64,000 nucleotides of DNA from an uncultured Pelagibacteraceae bacterium (GTDB taxonomy: Bacteria > Pseudomonadota > Alphaproteobacteria > Pelagibacterales > Pelagibacteraceae). The position numbers and the translations under genes were made by a program. This document shows positions 27,887 through 36,478 of the stretch, in pieces (the stretch's first letter is position 1; every line of letters begins with the position of its first letter). The notes below the pieces were generated by a model that had not been told where the DNA came from, ran no database searches, and saw only the letters and a program-made list of their open reading frames with translations. The stretch covers positions 62,001 to 126,000 of the forward strand of contig CACLXL010000002.1 in assembly GCA_902610975.1 (NCBI GenBank). The letters run 5' to 3'.

Positions 27887-28875
27887 GTTGTTTTTTCTGT
27901 TCCAGTTTTCTTTTTAAATCTCTTTTCTAAGAAATATCTGTCAATAAAACCGCCTAAACCTTTAGGCATAAATAAAATAGTTAATACAATTGTTAAACCA
28001 AATATTAAAAGCTGATATTTATATAATGGTCTAGTTAAGTCATAAACAATTGTAATGACTATAGCACCAATAATTCCGCCCCAAATATGACCGAGACCTC
28101 CTAGGACAACCATAGCTAAGAAGGTTACCATTTCTATAACTGTGTAATTATTAGGATGTATGTATCCTGGAGGCATGTGAGCATAAACTGCACCTGCCGC
28201 ACCAGCAAACATAGCGCTAAGAATAAAAGCTAAGATCTTATATTTTTTTACATTAATTCCAGCGGCTGCAGCACAAATTGGATCCTCCCTGATAGACATA
28301 AACGCTCTTCCAACTCCAGATCTTAAAATACTGAATGAGAAGTAAACCGCTATAATCATTATTGTCATTGAGATAAAATAATATCTATCTGGGGAGTCGA
28401 AGTTGTAACCCATTAAAGAAGGTGTTGGAATATCAGAAATACCAAATGTAGATCTAAAAAAGTTTCCGTTTTCAATAAATAATCTTATCGCCTCACCCCC
28501 ACCTAATGTCGCTAAAGCTAAATAAGGACCTTCCAATCTAAAAGATGGAATCCCCATTGCTACTCCAAAAAATGCAGTAACTATTATAGCTATGGGTAAA
28601 GTTGCCCAAAAACCTAGTCCTAAATATAAAAACAATGTTCCAGCGGTATAAGAACCTACTGCAAATAAACCAACGTGTCCTACTGTAACCTGACCGCAAT
28701 AACCTTTAACAATGTTTAGTCCTGCGGCAACCACAATATTCACAAATATTAAAGTAGCTAAATGTGACTGATAAACATCCGTGAAAACTACTGATGGTAC
28801 AAAAGCCAAGATGACGAAAGCTATAATAAAAGCAATAAAAGGATAATCTCTGATAATCGATTTAAATTTTTCCAT
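27883..28875 (-). CDS. livM: Liv-type ABC transporter permease LivM
   Basis: 330 aa permease with about 9-10 transmembrane helices. Family segments seen are GYCGQVTVGHVGLFAVGSY, the GPYLALATLGGGEA loop, SIREDPICAAAAGINVKKYK and MVVLGGLGHIWGGIIGA. Its start shares a base with the stop of the upstream oxygenase gene (28875), so translation is probably coupled. It pairs with LivH (31818-32855) to make the membrane channel. Confidence 0.93.
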   Translation of the reverse strand: MEKFKSIIRDYPFIAFIIAFVILAFVPSVVFTDVYQSHLATLIFVNIVVAAGLNIVKGYCGQVTVGHVGLFAVGSYTAGTLFLYLGLGFWATLPIAIIVTAFFGVAMGIPSFRLEGPYLALATLGGGEAIRLFIENGNFFRSTFGISDIPTPSLMGYNFDSPDRYYFISMTIMIIAVYFSFSILRSGVGRAFMSIREDPICAAAAGINVKKYKILAFILSAMFAGAAGAVYAHMPPGYIHPNNYTVIEMVTFLAMVVLGGLGHIWGGIIGAIVITIVYDLTRPLYKYQLLIFGLTIVLTILFMPKGLGGFIDRYFLEKRFKKKTGTEKTT

Positions 28876-29741
28876 TATCCAACTTCTCTCATTAAATAAT
28901 CTGAGTCGTGTGAAGATGTGAGCATTCTTTTGTTTGTTCTCTTAATTTTGGGTAAATAGCTAACGTTTTTATATCTCCATACAACAGGTTTGCTTAAAGC
29001 ATAACTTCCATAAATAAAAAATCTTTTCTTGCCTTTGATTTCTCTAAATAAAGATACACCATGGTAAGAGTTAGGTGTGGATTGGAAAAAAATTACACTC
29101 CCTTTTGACGGAGTAAATTCTTTAACTTTTGCTAGCTCAGAAATACCAGGAAATCTTTTAAAACTTTTTCTATATTTCATATCAGTTTTCTTTTTAAAAA
29201 TTGATAAAGCTCCGCCGTTTTTTTTTGGTATATCGTTTAAATAAATAAGAAAATTATAGAGTCTTGTTACATCATCTCTGTGCGGTCTTAACCTATAACC
29301 ACCCCTAGAAACAGAAAAATCTATGTCTAAATTTACATTCGGGTTTTTATAAGTTTTACCTAACATTTTCATTAATTCTTTTGAATTCATCAATTTTTTA
29401 CTTGTAAATTTTTCCCTCAAAAATTTGCTAGGCAAGTATGCATTGGACCAACCATAATCCTTAAAAGTTTTTTTAAATCTATTTTCAACTTTTTTGTAAA
29501 AAGATTGGCTATTAAATTGTTTATATAATTTGTTAGATAATTTTGATTTTTTTAAATAATTTTTAAAATTACTTGACCCTTTGTTAATTCTATTTCTACC
29601 ACCTTGTATTAAATCATCGAATGATTTTGCATTCCGAATTTCTTCTATAAGTTTTTCACAATCTTTTTTTGAAATAGCACTTTTGCCAACCATTACAGGA
29701 AAGTTGCTTTTAACTTTCTTCAATTTTTTAACATTTATCAT
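28875..29741 (-). CDS. 2OG-Fe(II) oxygenase inside the liv operon
   Basis: 288 aa. The HxD iron ligands are H154 and D156 (RPHRDD), with distal H227 (NSYHGVS) and a 2OG-binding arginine near R240 (KKRFFIYGSY). The IYLNDIPKKNGGALSIF stretch is typical of prolyl-4-hydroxylase-like 2OG oxygenases. The N-terminal third is very lysine-rich. It sits between livK and livM, overlaps livM by one base and lies just behind the livK terminator hairpin. The substrate is unknown; co-regulation with the importer suggests the imported compound or a product of it. Confidence 0.85.
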   Translation of the reverse strand: MINVKKLKKVKSNFPVMVGKSAISKKDCEKLIEEIRNAKSFDDLIQGGRNRINKGSSNFKNYLKKSKLSNKLYKQFNSQSFYKKVENRFKKTFKDYGWSNAYLPSKFLREKFTSKKLMNSKELMKMLGKTYKNPNVNLDIDFSVSRGGYRLRPHRDDVTRLYNFLIYLNDIPKKNGGALSIFKKKTDMKYRKSFKRFPGISELAKVKEFTPSKGSVIFFQSTPNSYHGVSLFREIKGKKRFFIYGSYALSKPVVWRYKNVSYLPKIKRTNKRMLTSSHDSDYLMREVG

Positions 29742-29762
29742 TTTTGTGGTTTCCTTGAAAAA

Positions 29763-29788
29763 TGAGCGGTAGTTTTACCTACCGCTCA
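29763..29788 (-). terminator. Hairpin terminator/attenuator after livK
   Basis: A perfect 10-bp stem (29763-29772 with 29779-29788, arms TGAGCGGTAG and CTACCGCTCA) with a 6-nt loop, followed on the minus-strand transcript by five U residues. It lies 15 bp past the livK stop and before the oxygenase start. In liv operons such a partial terminator lets the binding protein be made in excess of permease and ATPase. It is the cleanest intrinsic terminator I found in the window. Confidence 0.85.
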
Positions 29789-29803
29789 CAATTTTTTTAA
29801 CTA

Positions 29804-30994
29804 TTATAAACCAGCGCTAGCATTAAATGTTACAGTACCAGCAACTTTAGTTTTAAAGTTTTTTCCACCTTTAGTGTACTCAATCATAACAGGTGTTCTG
29901 TTACCATCTCTACACTCAGGCGTTCCTGATTTACAGAAATTGATTGGACCAGAAGCTAAACCTCTAAAGTCAGTTGTCGCAGCAATTGCGTCTCTAACTT
30001 TATTTCTGTCAGCTGCTAGATCTCCAGTGAATTTAACTTTTTTAAGAGCTATCTCTAGAATATCTAGTAAGTCCATCATTTGTGAAAAGTCGTGACCAGG
30101 TACAACACCATATTTGTCTTTTACCATTTTCACAAATTTCTTAGCTACAGGTCTAGTGTCAGATGCAGCAAATGCAGCTGAGAAAGTTACACCTTTTGCA
30201 GCAGAACCAGCATTTATTGGTATCTCTACTTTAGAACCAATAGAAGCTGTTACTCTGTGAACAGATTTTGGTATTCCAACTTCATACGATTGTACAAGTC
30301 CTCTAACTGTTTCATCCAATAAAGCTGAAATTACAAGAACTTCTGGATTAGTAGCTTTAGCTTTAGTTAAGTAACTTCTAAAGTCAGTTTCTTTTTCTCC
30401 AGATTGAACCATATAAGTTGGCTCAACGTTGTAGTTCTCTCTCATGTAATCAGCTAAAGATAATGCAAAATCTTTACCAGCAGCATCTGGACCATAGATG
30501 TAAGCTATCTTAGTACCTTGATTTTCTGCAGTAAATTTACCTTGTACGATTTTGTAAAATCTTGATGATACAGGTACTCTAAAAATGTATTCACTACCTT
30601 TTTTAGTAATGTCAGCATTTGTTGAGTGAGGTATGATTTGTGGAACTTTAGCTTTAGCTGAAACAGGTACCATAGGTAATGTTACAGAACTACAGCTAGA
30701 TCCAATTATAACGTGAACTTTATCTTGGTAAGCAAGTTTTGTTGCGTTTGCTACACCTTTTTCAGATTTACACTCATCGTTATAAAGTGTTAAGTCGATT
30801 TTTTGACCGTTGATAGTGCCTTCTTTATTCCACTTTGCAACAGTATCAGTAATTAACTCTCCGTGTTTATAACCAACATCTGATAGCATTCTAAAAGAAA
30901 CACCAATTTTGATTGTTTCTGCTTGAGCTAAAGTCGTGATTACTAAACCTGCGGAAAAGACAATTGCTGAAAAAACAAATTTAAGTTTATTCAT
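29804..30994 (-). CDS. livK: Liv-type periplasmic substrate-binding protein LivK
   Basis: Periplasmic binding protein of the Peripla_BP_6 (Leu/Ile/Val-binding) family, 396 aa from the preferred ATG at 30994. GGGGG sits 5 bases before that ATG, and it leaves the N-terminus MNKLKFVFSAIVFSAG, a signal peptide ending LAQA. An in-frame ATG at 31006 is too close to the purine run. Typical parts are ETIKIGVSF, VIIGSSCSSVTLP, AYIYGPDAAGKDFA and YGVVPGHDFSQ. Four cysteines (in NDECK, SSCSS, NFCKS and PECRD) may form disulfides. The exact ligand is not predictable. Confidence 0.93.
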   Translation of the reverse strand: MNKLKFVFSAIVFSAGLVITTLAQAETIKIGVSFRMLSDVGYKHGELITDTVAKWNKEGTINGQKIDLTLYNDECKSEKGVANATKLAYQDKVHVIIGSSCSSVTLPMVPVSAKAKVPQIIPHSTNADITKKGSEYIFRVPVSSRFYKIVQGKFTAENQGTKIAYIYGPDAAGKDFALSLADYMRENYNVEPTYMVQSGEKETDFRSYLTKAKATNPEVLVISALLDETVRGLVQSYEVGIPKSVHRVTASIGSKVEIPINAGSAAKGVTFSAAFAASDTRPVAKKFVKMVKDKYGVVPGHDFSQMMDLLDILEIALKKVKFTGDLAADRNKVRDAIAATTDFRGLASGPINFCKSGTPECRDGNRTPVMIEYTKGGKNFKTKVAGTVTFNASAGL

Positions 30995-31020
30995 TATTTC
31001 CCCCATTTGTTATTTAATTG

Positions 31021-31050
31021 TTGCTAAGGCTATAAAATAATAGTTATAAT
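31021..31050 (+). promoter_or_regulatory. Predicted promoter for the livF operon
   Basis: A -35-like TTGCTA (31021-31026) and a perfect -10 TATAAT (31045-31050) are separated by 18 bp and lie 55 bp before the livF start. They are in the 100-bp livK/livF divergent gap, which must also hold the livK promoter on the other strand. The spacing and hexamer match are better than the AT-rich background elsewhere in the window. Confidence 0.55.
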
Positions 31051-31068
31051 GTCTATGACTAATAGTTA
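31038..31068. repeat. 9-bp direct repeats, candidate operator
   Basis: TAATAGTTA occurs twice, at 31038-31046 and 31060-31068, with starts 22 bp apart (about two helical turns). The first copy overlaps the -10 element of the livF promoter. A pair of direct repeats on one face of the helix fits a regulator binding site controlling both divergent liv operons. No local regulator gene is seen. Confidence 0.5.
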
Positions 31069-31105
31069 CATTTTTGGTAAATCAGAAAAAAAAATTGGAG
31101 GATGA

Positions 31106-31825
31106 TTGCTTAAGATAGATCAACTAATTTCTGGATATGGCTCTGTACAAATTTTAAATGGAGCTAATATGAAAGTTGAAAAACAATCTATAGTTGCATT
31201 GCTTGGTGGTAATGGGACAGGCAAATCAACTATTCTTAGAGCTGCATCTGGATTGATTAGATCATGGAAAGGTACGATCGAATTTAATGGTGAGCAAATT
31301 CAAAACTTGCCTGCTCACGAAATAGTTGGAAAAGGATTAGTGCAAGTAACTCAAGGAAAGGATGTTTTCCCTGCAATGTCTGTTACCGAAAATTTAAAAT
31401 TAGGTGGATTTATTTTAAAAAGTAAACAACAACTGTCAGATAATTTAGAAAAGGTTTATAACTATTTTCCAAGATTAAATGAAAGAAAAGATCAATTGGC
31501 CGCAACTTTATCAGGTGGAGAGTTGCAAATGTTATGTATTGGAAGAGGGTTAATGTCTAATCCTAAAATGATAATGCTAGACGAACCCAGTGCTGCTCTA
31601 GCGCCTCAAATAGTTTTAGATATCTTTAAAAATATTAATAGAATTAGACAAGATGGATTAACAGTTCTAGTCGTTGAACAAAATGTTAGGATGGCATTAT
31701 TACTTGCTGATTACGGGTATGTAATTAAAGACGGTGTGATCAATGTTGAGGGCGATAGTAAGAAATTAATGTACGACGAAAGTGTAAAAGAGTCATATCT
31801 TGGAGGGACTAAAGCGAATGTTTAA
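31106..31825 (+). CDS. livF: Liv-type ABC transporter ATP-binding protein LivF
   Basis: 239 aa ATPase. It starts with TTG at 31106, preceded by GGAGG at 31097-31101. The ATG at 31102 cannot be used because it reaches a stop after three codons. The N-terminus LKIDQLISGYGSVQIL is normal for LivF. Walker A is LLGGNGTGKST, the signature is LSGGELQMLCIGRGL and Walker B is MIMLDEPSAAL, with the LivF-type VVEQN in place of the switch His. Its 3' end overlaps livH by 8 bp. It heads the 11-gene plus-strand operon. Confidence 0.92.
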   Translation: MLKIDQLISGYGSVQILNGANMKVEKQSIVALLGGNGTGKSTILRAASGLIRSWKGTIEFNGEQIQNLPAHEIVGKGLVQVTQGKDVFPAMSVTENLKLGGFILKSKQQLSDNLEKVYNYFPRLNERKDQLAATLSGGELQMLCIGRGLMSNPKMIMLDEPSAALAPQIVLDIFKNINRIRQDGLTVLVVEQNVRMALLLADYGYVIKDGVINVEGDSKKLMYDESVKESYLGGTKANV

Positions 31826-32855
31826 TAAACTGAGGATTGGAAAAAAAGTTGAAAATATCATATTCGGAACATTTGTGCTTCTCTATATCGGTTGGTGTGT
31901 GAATAGCCCCGATATGAATATTGAATCGCTCAAATCAGTTTTAACAATTGGTCTTTCTGTTGGTATTATTTATGGCTTAGTTGCGCTTGGAATTTCGTTG
32001 ATCTACACAGGTCTAGATGTAGTTAATTTTTCTCACGGCGAATTTTTCATGATAGGTGCTTTTGCCGGTCTTACCATGTTTAATCTTTTGGGTAATCAAG
32101 ATTGGATTTTTAATATATTTCCTGATGCTTATGGTTGGATAATTTATGTCGTTTGTTTATTTACAGCCTTTGTTTCAATGGGTTTATTTGGGGTTTTTAT
32201 TGAAAGAGTTTTCTTAAGACCTCTAACAAAAAAAGGTGGCGGTTACACTGTAGCTGGAATGGGAATAATCATATGTGGATTTGGTCTTTCAGTAGTTTTA
32301 ATAAACGTTGCTTATTTAATTTGGAATCCAGTAGCAAAACCTTTCCCTGCTGAATTAGGTTTGCCAATGGAAATTGGAGGACTATTTTTACCGATTACTT
32401 ATATTTGGATGATTGTAGTTGGTTTATCTGTAGCTGCAGGTCTTTGGTTCTTTTTAAATAAAACAAAAATGGGATTAGGTATCAGAGCTGTAGCTTACTC
32501 CAAAGATGTTTCAAATCTGGTTGGAATAAATGTACCACTATACATATCAATTATTTTTGGTATTGCTTGCGCCATAGCAGGTATAGGAGGAACTTTAGTT
32601 GGTCCAACTTATCAAGTTGTAGTATTCATGGGTTATATCATTCTTATGAAAGCTTTCGCTGCTGCGGTCGTAGGTGGTTTTGGTAATCTGCCTGGTGCAA
32701 TAGTTGGAGGCTTTACAGTTGGAATATTTGAAACAGCTTCTTCTTTTTATATTTCTGGAAGTCACAAAGATTTATACGCCTTTTTATTAATGATAGTTGT
32801 TTTAATGATCAAGCCAACAGGATTCTTTGGTGTTCAAGTTAAAATGAAAGCTTAA
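31818..32855 (+). CDS. livH: Liv-type ABC transporter permease LivH
   Basis: 345 aa from the ATG at 31818, with about 8-9 transmembrane helices. A GGAGGG run ten bases upstream supports this start over a slightly longer TTG frame. Family features are YGLVALGISLIYTGLDVVNFSHGE near the N-terminus and AAAVVGGFGNLPGAIVGG near the C-terminus. Its stop overlaps the start of the PanE-like gene. With LivM (minus strand) it should form the heterodimeric permease. Confidence 0.93.
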   Translation: MFNKLRIGKKVENIIFGTFVLLYIGWCVNSPDMNIESLKSVLTIGLSVGIIYGLVALGISLIYTGLDVVNFSHGEFFMIGAFAGLTMFNLLGNQDWIFNIFPDAYGWIIYVVCLFTAFVSMGLFGVFIERVFLRPLTKKGGGYTVAGMGIIICGFGLSVVLINVAYLIWNPVAKPFPAELGLPMEIGGLFLPITYIWMIVVGLSVAAGLWFFLNKTKMGLGIRAVAYSKDVSNLVGINVPLYISIIFGIACAIAGIGGTLVGPTYQVVVFMGYIILMKAFAAAVVGGFGNLPGAIVGGFTVGIFETASSFYISGSHKDLYAFLLMIVVLMIKPTGFFGVQVKMKA

Positions 32856-33799
32856 TGATAAAGAAAGATACAAAAGTTGCAGTATTGGGTGCTGGTGCTA
32901 TGGGCTGTCTTTTCGGCGGGTTGTTAGCTGAAAAAGGTTTAGAGGTTCATCTTATTGATGTTTGGAAAGAACATGTAGACGAGATTAATAGTAAAGGTTT
33001 AAAAATGATGGGTCATGGAGGAGATAGAATTGTAAAGATCCATGCTACGACTGATCCAAAAACTTTAAAACCAGTAGATGCAATAATTATTATGTGTAAA
33101 GCCACTGCATTAGAGCAAGCTTTATCCAATTCAAAAAACATTATAGGAGATAATACAATGCTGATGTCATTTCAAAATGGTATTGGGCACGAAGAAATTA
33201 TGCAAAAAATAGCTGGTAAAGAAAAAGTTTTAGGTGGATCAACAACACAAGCTTCTAGTATTCAAGGTCCTGGAATAATCCAAAACCACGCGAGTTTGCC
33301 ATCATGGATTGGTGAATACGAAGGTGGTTCTAGCGAAAGAGTAAAGGATTTAGCTGAAACTTTTACTGCACATGGCTTAGAAACTATTGCAGAAGAAAAT
33401 ATCAAAAGAAGAAAATGGATGAAATTATTTGCTTTAACAGCAATTGGTCCGTTATCTGCAATATTTGATTTACATCATACAGATTTATACATTTCTAATA
33501 AAAATCAGACTATGTCTAGAAAATTAGGAAAGGACATAATCCTTGAAACTAGAGAGGTTGCTAAAGCCGATGGAGTTGATGTAAGTGAAAGCGATTGTTT
33601 AGAAATGTTCAATAGAATAGTAGACTCAAGACAAACCAATAAATCATCTATGGCATTCGATGTTGTAAAACATAGAAAAACAGAAATTGATTTCATAAGT
33701 GGAGCTGTTTCTAAAATTGGAAAAAAACATGGGATCAAAACACCTTTAAATGACCTCATGTATAATATTATTAAGATTAAAGAGGGTATGTACGTATAA
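32855..33799 (+). CDS. Ketopantoate-reductase-fold (PanE/ApbA-like) dehydrogenase
   Basis: 314 aa, NADP-type Rossmann fold with VLGAGAMGCLFG (10-21) and the FQNG motif. The catalytic lysine is in place (K190 in KWMKLF) and so is the late acid E in KTEIDF. The two Asn residues that follow in authentic ketopantoate reductases (KxxxNxxxNP) are Leu194 and Gly198 here. A different 2-oxo or beta-hydroxy acid substrate is therefore likely. It overlaps livH by one base and precedes the acyl-CoA synthetase by 5 bp. Confidence 0.8.
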   Translation: MIKKDTKVAVLGAGAMGCLFGGLLAEKGLEVHLIDVWKEHVDEINSKGLKMMGHGGDRIVKIHATTDPKTLKPVDAIIIMCKATALEQALSNSKNIIGDNTMLMSFQNGIGHEEIMQKIAGKEKVLGGSTTQASSIQGPGIIQNHASLPSWIGEYEGGSSERVKDLAETFTAHGLETIAEENIKRRKWMKLFALTAIGPLSAIFDLHHTDLYISNKNQTMSRKLGKDIILETREVAKADGVDVSESDCLEMFNRIVDSRQTNKSSMAFDVVKHRKTEIDFISGAVSKIGKKHGIKTPLNDLMYNIIKIKEGMYV

Positions 33800-33804
33800 G
33801 GCCT

Positions 33805-35718
33805 GTGTCTAAAGAAATTATTTGGCAACCATCAAAAGAGCAAATTGAAAATTCAAAACTAACTAAGTTTATACAGCATTGTAAATTAAATAATTACGAT
33901 GAGCTTGAGAAAAAAAGTTTTTCTGATCCTGGATGGTTATGGGACAATGTAATAAAATTTTCAGATTTAAAATTTTATAAATACTATTCAAAAATATCAG
34001 ATGAATCAAAAGGAATTCCGTGGACTAGATGGTGTGTTGGAGGAAAAACTAATATAGTTTTAAATTGTATAGATCGACATAAAGATAAAGAATTTTTCAA
34101 AAACCCTTTTATTTTTGCCGAAAGAGAGGATGGGAAAGAAAGCTCAATTACTTATGAGGAATTTGATAAGCAAATCTCAAAAGTTGGGAATACTTTAAAA
34201 GCAAATGGCTTTAAAAAAGGTGATGTAATAGCACTTTACATGCCTCAATTTATAGAAACTTACATTGCTTACTTTGCTATATTAAAAATTGGGTGTGTAG
34301 TGCTCCCTTTATTCTCTGGATATGGATCAAAGGCAGTTACTGAAAGACTCAACATAGCAAAAGCTAAAGGTATTTTTACTGTTGAAAAAACATTTAGAAA
34401 AGCAAAAGAAATAAGAATGTTTGATCAAATCAAAAATGAATTAGATCAAGTCATTTCTTTACAAAAAATTTTTTTATTGGGAAAAGAGAAAGGAAAGAAA
34501 ATCTTTAATTGGGAAAATTTTCAAAATGTTTCTGATAATTTAAAGACGGAGGAAACTGATGCTGAAGATCCTGCTATTATCCACTTTACATCAGGCACAA
34601 CTGGAAAACCGAAAGGATGTGTTTATACTCATATTGGTTTAGTTGCTAAGATGTCGTTTGATGAAGGAGTTTTAGCAGACTTTAAACAAAATGATATACA
34701 TTTGTGTATGGCCGATATGGGATGGATGGTGGGCTCTAAGTCTGCAACAATAGCTTCTGCACATGGAGCACAAATGGTAATCGCTGAGGGTGTTCCTGAT
34801 TTTCCTGATGAGGTTCGTTTTTGGAAACTTATTGAAAAATACAAGGTTTCCTGGACAGAGCTTTCCCCTGCTCTCATCAGAACACAAATGATTAAAGATG
34901 AAAAACTTTTTAAAGATTTAGATTTAAGCTCATTAAGAATGATTTGTACTGGTGGAGAACCTTGGACAGAAAAACCTTGGAAATGGTTATTTCAAGTCAT
35001 TGGTAAATCTAAAGTTCCTATTATGAATTCAGCTGGGGGTACTGAGGTTTCTGGTTCTATTTTGCATTGTTGTTTACATCGTCCTTTTAAGGTCGGATCT
35101 TTTAATGCTCCCATTCCCGGAATGAGCGCAGACATCTTAAATTTAGAAGGAAAAAAAGTTTCTACAAATGAAATGGGTGAATTGGTTATGAGAAAATCAT
35201 CAATCGGATTAACAAAAAGCTTATGGAATGACGATAAGCGTTACATCGATAATTATTGGAGTGTAATCAAAGATTATTGGGTACATGGTGATCTTGCAAG
35301 TAGGGACGCTGATGGACATTGGTACTTACATGGAAGATCTGATGATACCATAAAAGTATCAGGCAAAAGAATTGGTCCATCGGAACTCGAGAGCGTAATA
35401 GTAAAAAGTGGAAAAGCAAAAGAGGTCGCTGCTGTTGGAATACCTGACGCAAATAAAGGGTCAAAAATTATTTTATCTATCGTTCCTGCAGAAAATAATG
35501 ATCAAAAAGAAAGTTTTTTTGAAGATTTAGTTATAAAAGATTTAGGGAAATCATTTAAGCCTGATAAGGTAATCTTTGTAAAAGATTTACCTAAAACAAG
35601 AAATATGAAAATTATGAGAAGAGTTATAAAATCATGTTTAGCAAACCAAGACCCGGGTGATTTATCAACGCTATTAAATCCAGAATCTGTAGAGGAGATT
35701 AGATCACATGCAATTTAA
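33805..35718 (+). CDS. Acyl-CoA synthetase (AMP-forming, acetyl-CoA-synthetase-like)
   Basis: 637 aa adenylate-forming ligase starting with GTG. The N-terminal part (about 40-95, DPGWLWDNVIKF, IPWTRWCVGGKTN) resembles the acetyl/propionyl-CoA synthetase cap. The ATP-binding P-loop is FTSGTTGKPKG (261-271). The hinge YWVHGDLASRD and SGKRIGPSELE follow, and the C-terminal catalytic lysine is in TRNMKIMRR. It would activate a carboxylic acid as CoA thioester for the downstream crotonase and CitE-like enzymes. It overlaps the crotonase start by 11 bp. The acyl substrate is unknown. Confidence 0.9.
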   Translation: MSKEIIWQPSKEQIENSKLTKFIQHCKLNNYDELEKKSFSDPGWLWDNVIKFSDLKFYKYYSKISDESKGIPWTRWCVGGKTNIVLNCIDRHKDKEFFKNPFIFAEREDGKESSITYEEFDKQISKVGNTLKANGFKKGDVIALYMPQFIETYIAYFAILKIGCVVLPLFSGYGSKAVTERLNIAKAKGIFTVEKTFRKAKEIRMFDQIKNELDQVISLQKIFLLGKEKGKKIFNWENFQNVSDNLKTEETDAEDPAIIHFTSGTTGKPKGCVYTHIGLVAKMSFDEGVLADFKQNDIHLCMADMGWMVGSKSATIASAHGAQMVIAEGVPDFPDEVRFWKLIEKYKVSWTELSPALIRTQMIKDEKLFKDLDLSSLRMICTGGEPWTEKPWKWLFQVIGKSKVPIMNSAGGTEVSGSILHCCLHRPFKVGSFNAPIPGMSADILNLEGKKVSTNEMGELVMRKSSIGLTKSLWNDDKRYIDNYWSVIKDYWVHGDLASRDADGHWYLHGRSDDTIKVSGKRIGPSELESVIVKSGKAKEVAAVGIPDANKGSKIILSIVPAENNDQKESFFEDLVIKDLGKSFKPDKVIFVKDLPKTRNMKIMRRVIKSCLANQDPGDLSTLLNPESVEEIRSHAI

Positions 35719-36478
35719 AGATATATTATATGAAGTCAAAGGTGACTACGCTCATGTCACTATAAATAGACCTAAAGTGTTAAATGCTTTTACACCAGTA
35801 ACTCTTCAAGAACTTAAGACAGCTCTTGATGCTGCAGAGAAAGATAAAGAAGTTGGAGTAATAGTTTTATCAGGTGCTGGAGATAGAGCCTTTTGCTCTG
35901 GTGGCGATATGAATTGGGAAAGTTCTAAAGAATTTCAAGATCATGAATACGAATTTCACATTCACTTAACAAAATGTAGTAAACCAATCATAGCTAAAGT
36001 TGATGGGTACGCGATTGGTGGTGGAAATCATATGGCTTACTTTTGTGATTTAACTATAGCAAGTGAGAATTCTATATTTGGACAAAATGGTCCCAGAGTT
36101 GGTTCTCCAGCCGGAGGAGCTATCGTTGCCCACTCTGCGAATATTTTAGGACATAAACGAGCAAGAGAAATGTGGATGACTTGTAAAAGATACACAGCAA
36201 AAGAGATGATGAATTGGGGTTTGGTAAATTCAGTAGTGAAAAAAGATAAATTAGATGAGGAAGTTAAAAAGTATGGCGATGAAATTTTAAAAGCTGCACC
36301 AACTTGTTTAAAAATATTAAAGGCCAGTTTTAGAAAACAATTTGAAGAAATTTTAAAAATTACACAAAAAAGTATGGTTGAAGAAGTTGCTCCTGGTTAT
36401 TTTAAAACTGGAGAACAGGCAGAAGGCGCTAAGGCCTTTCTAGAAAAAAGAAAGCCAAATTTCAAAAAATTTAGATAA
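35708..36478 (+). CDS. Crotonase-family enzyme, MenB/BadI-like
   Basis: 256 aa enoyl-CoA hydratase superfamily. The oxyanion-hole elements are FCSGGDMN (62-69) and YAIGGGNHM (101-109). The stretch from GPRVGSPAGGAIV through GHKRAREMWMTCKRYTAKE to GLVNSVV (about 128-177) resembles MenB and the related ring-opening hydrolase BadI more than ordinary hydratases. SAR11 relatives use ubiquinone and no other men gene is near. A C-C bond-forming or breaking (Dieckmann-type) reaction on the CoA ester is a reasonable inference, unproven. It shares one base with the next gene. Confidence 0.85.
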   Translation: MQFKDILYEVKGDYAHVTINRPKVLNAFTPVTLQELKTALDAAEKDKEVGVIVLSGAGDRAFCSGGDMNWESSKEFQDHEYEFHIHLTKCSKPIIAKVDGYAIGGGNHMAYFCDLTIASENSIFGQNGPRVGSPAGGAIVAHSANILGHKRAREMWMTCKRYTAKEMMNWGLVNSVVKKDKLDEEVKKYGDEILKAAPTCLKILKASFRKQFEEILKITQKSMVEEVAPGYFKTGEQAEGAKAFLEKRKPNFKKFR

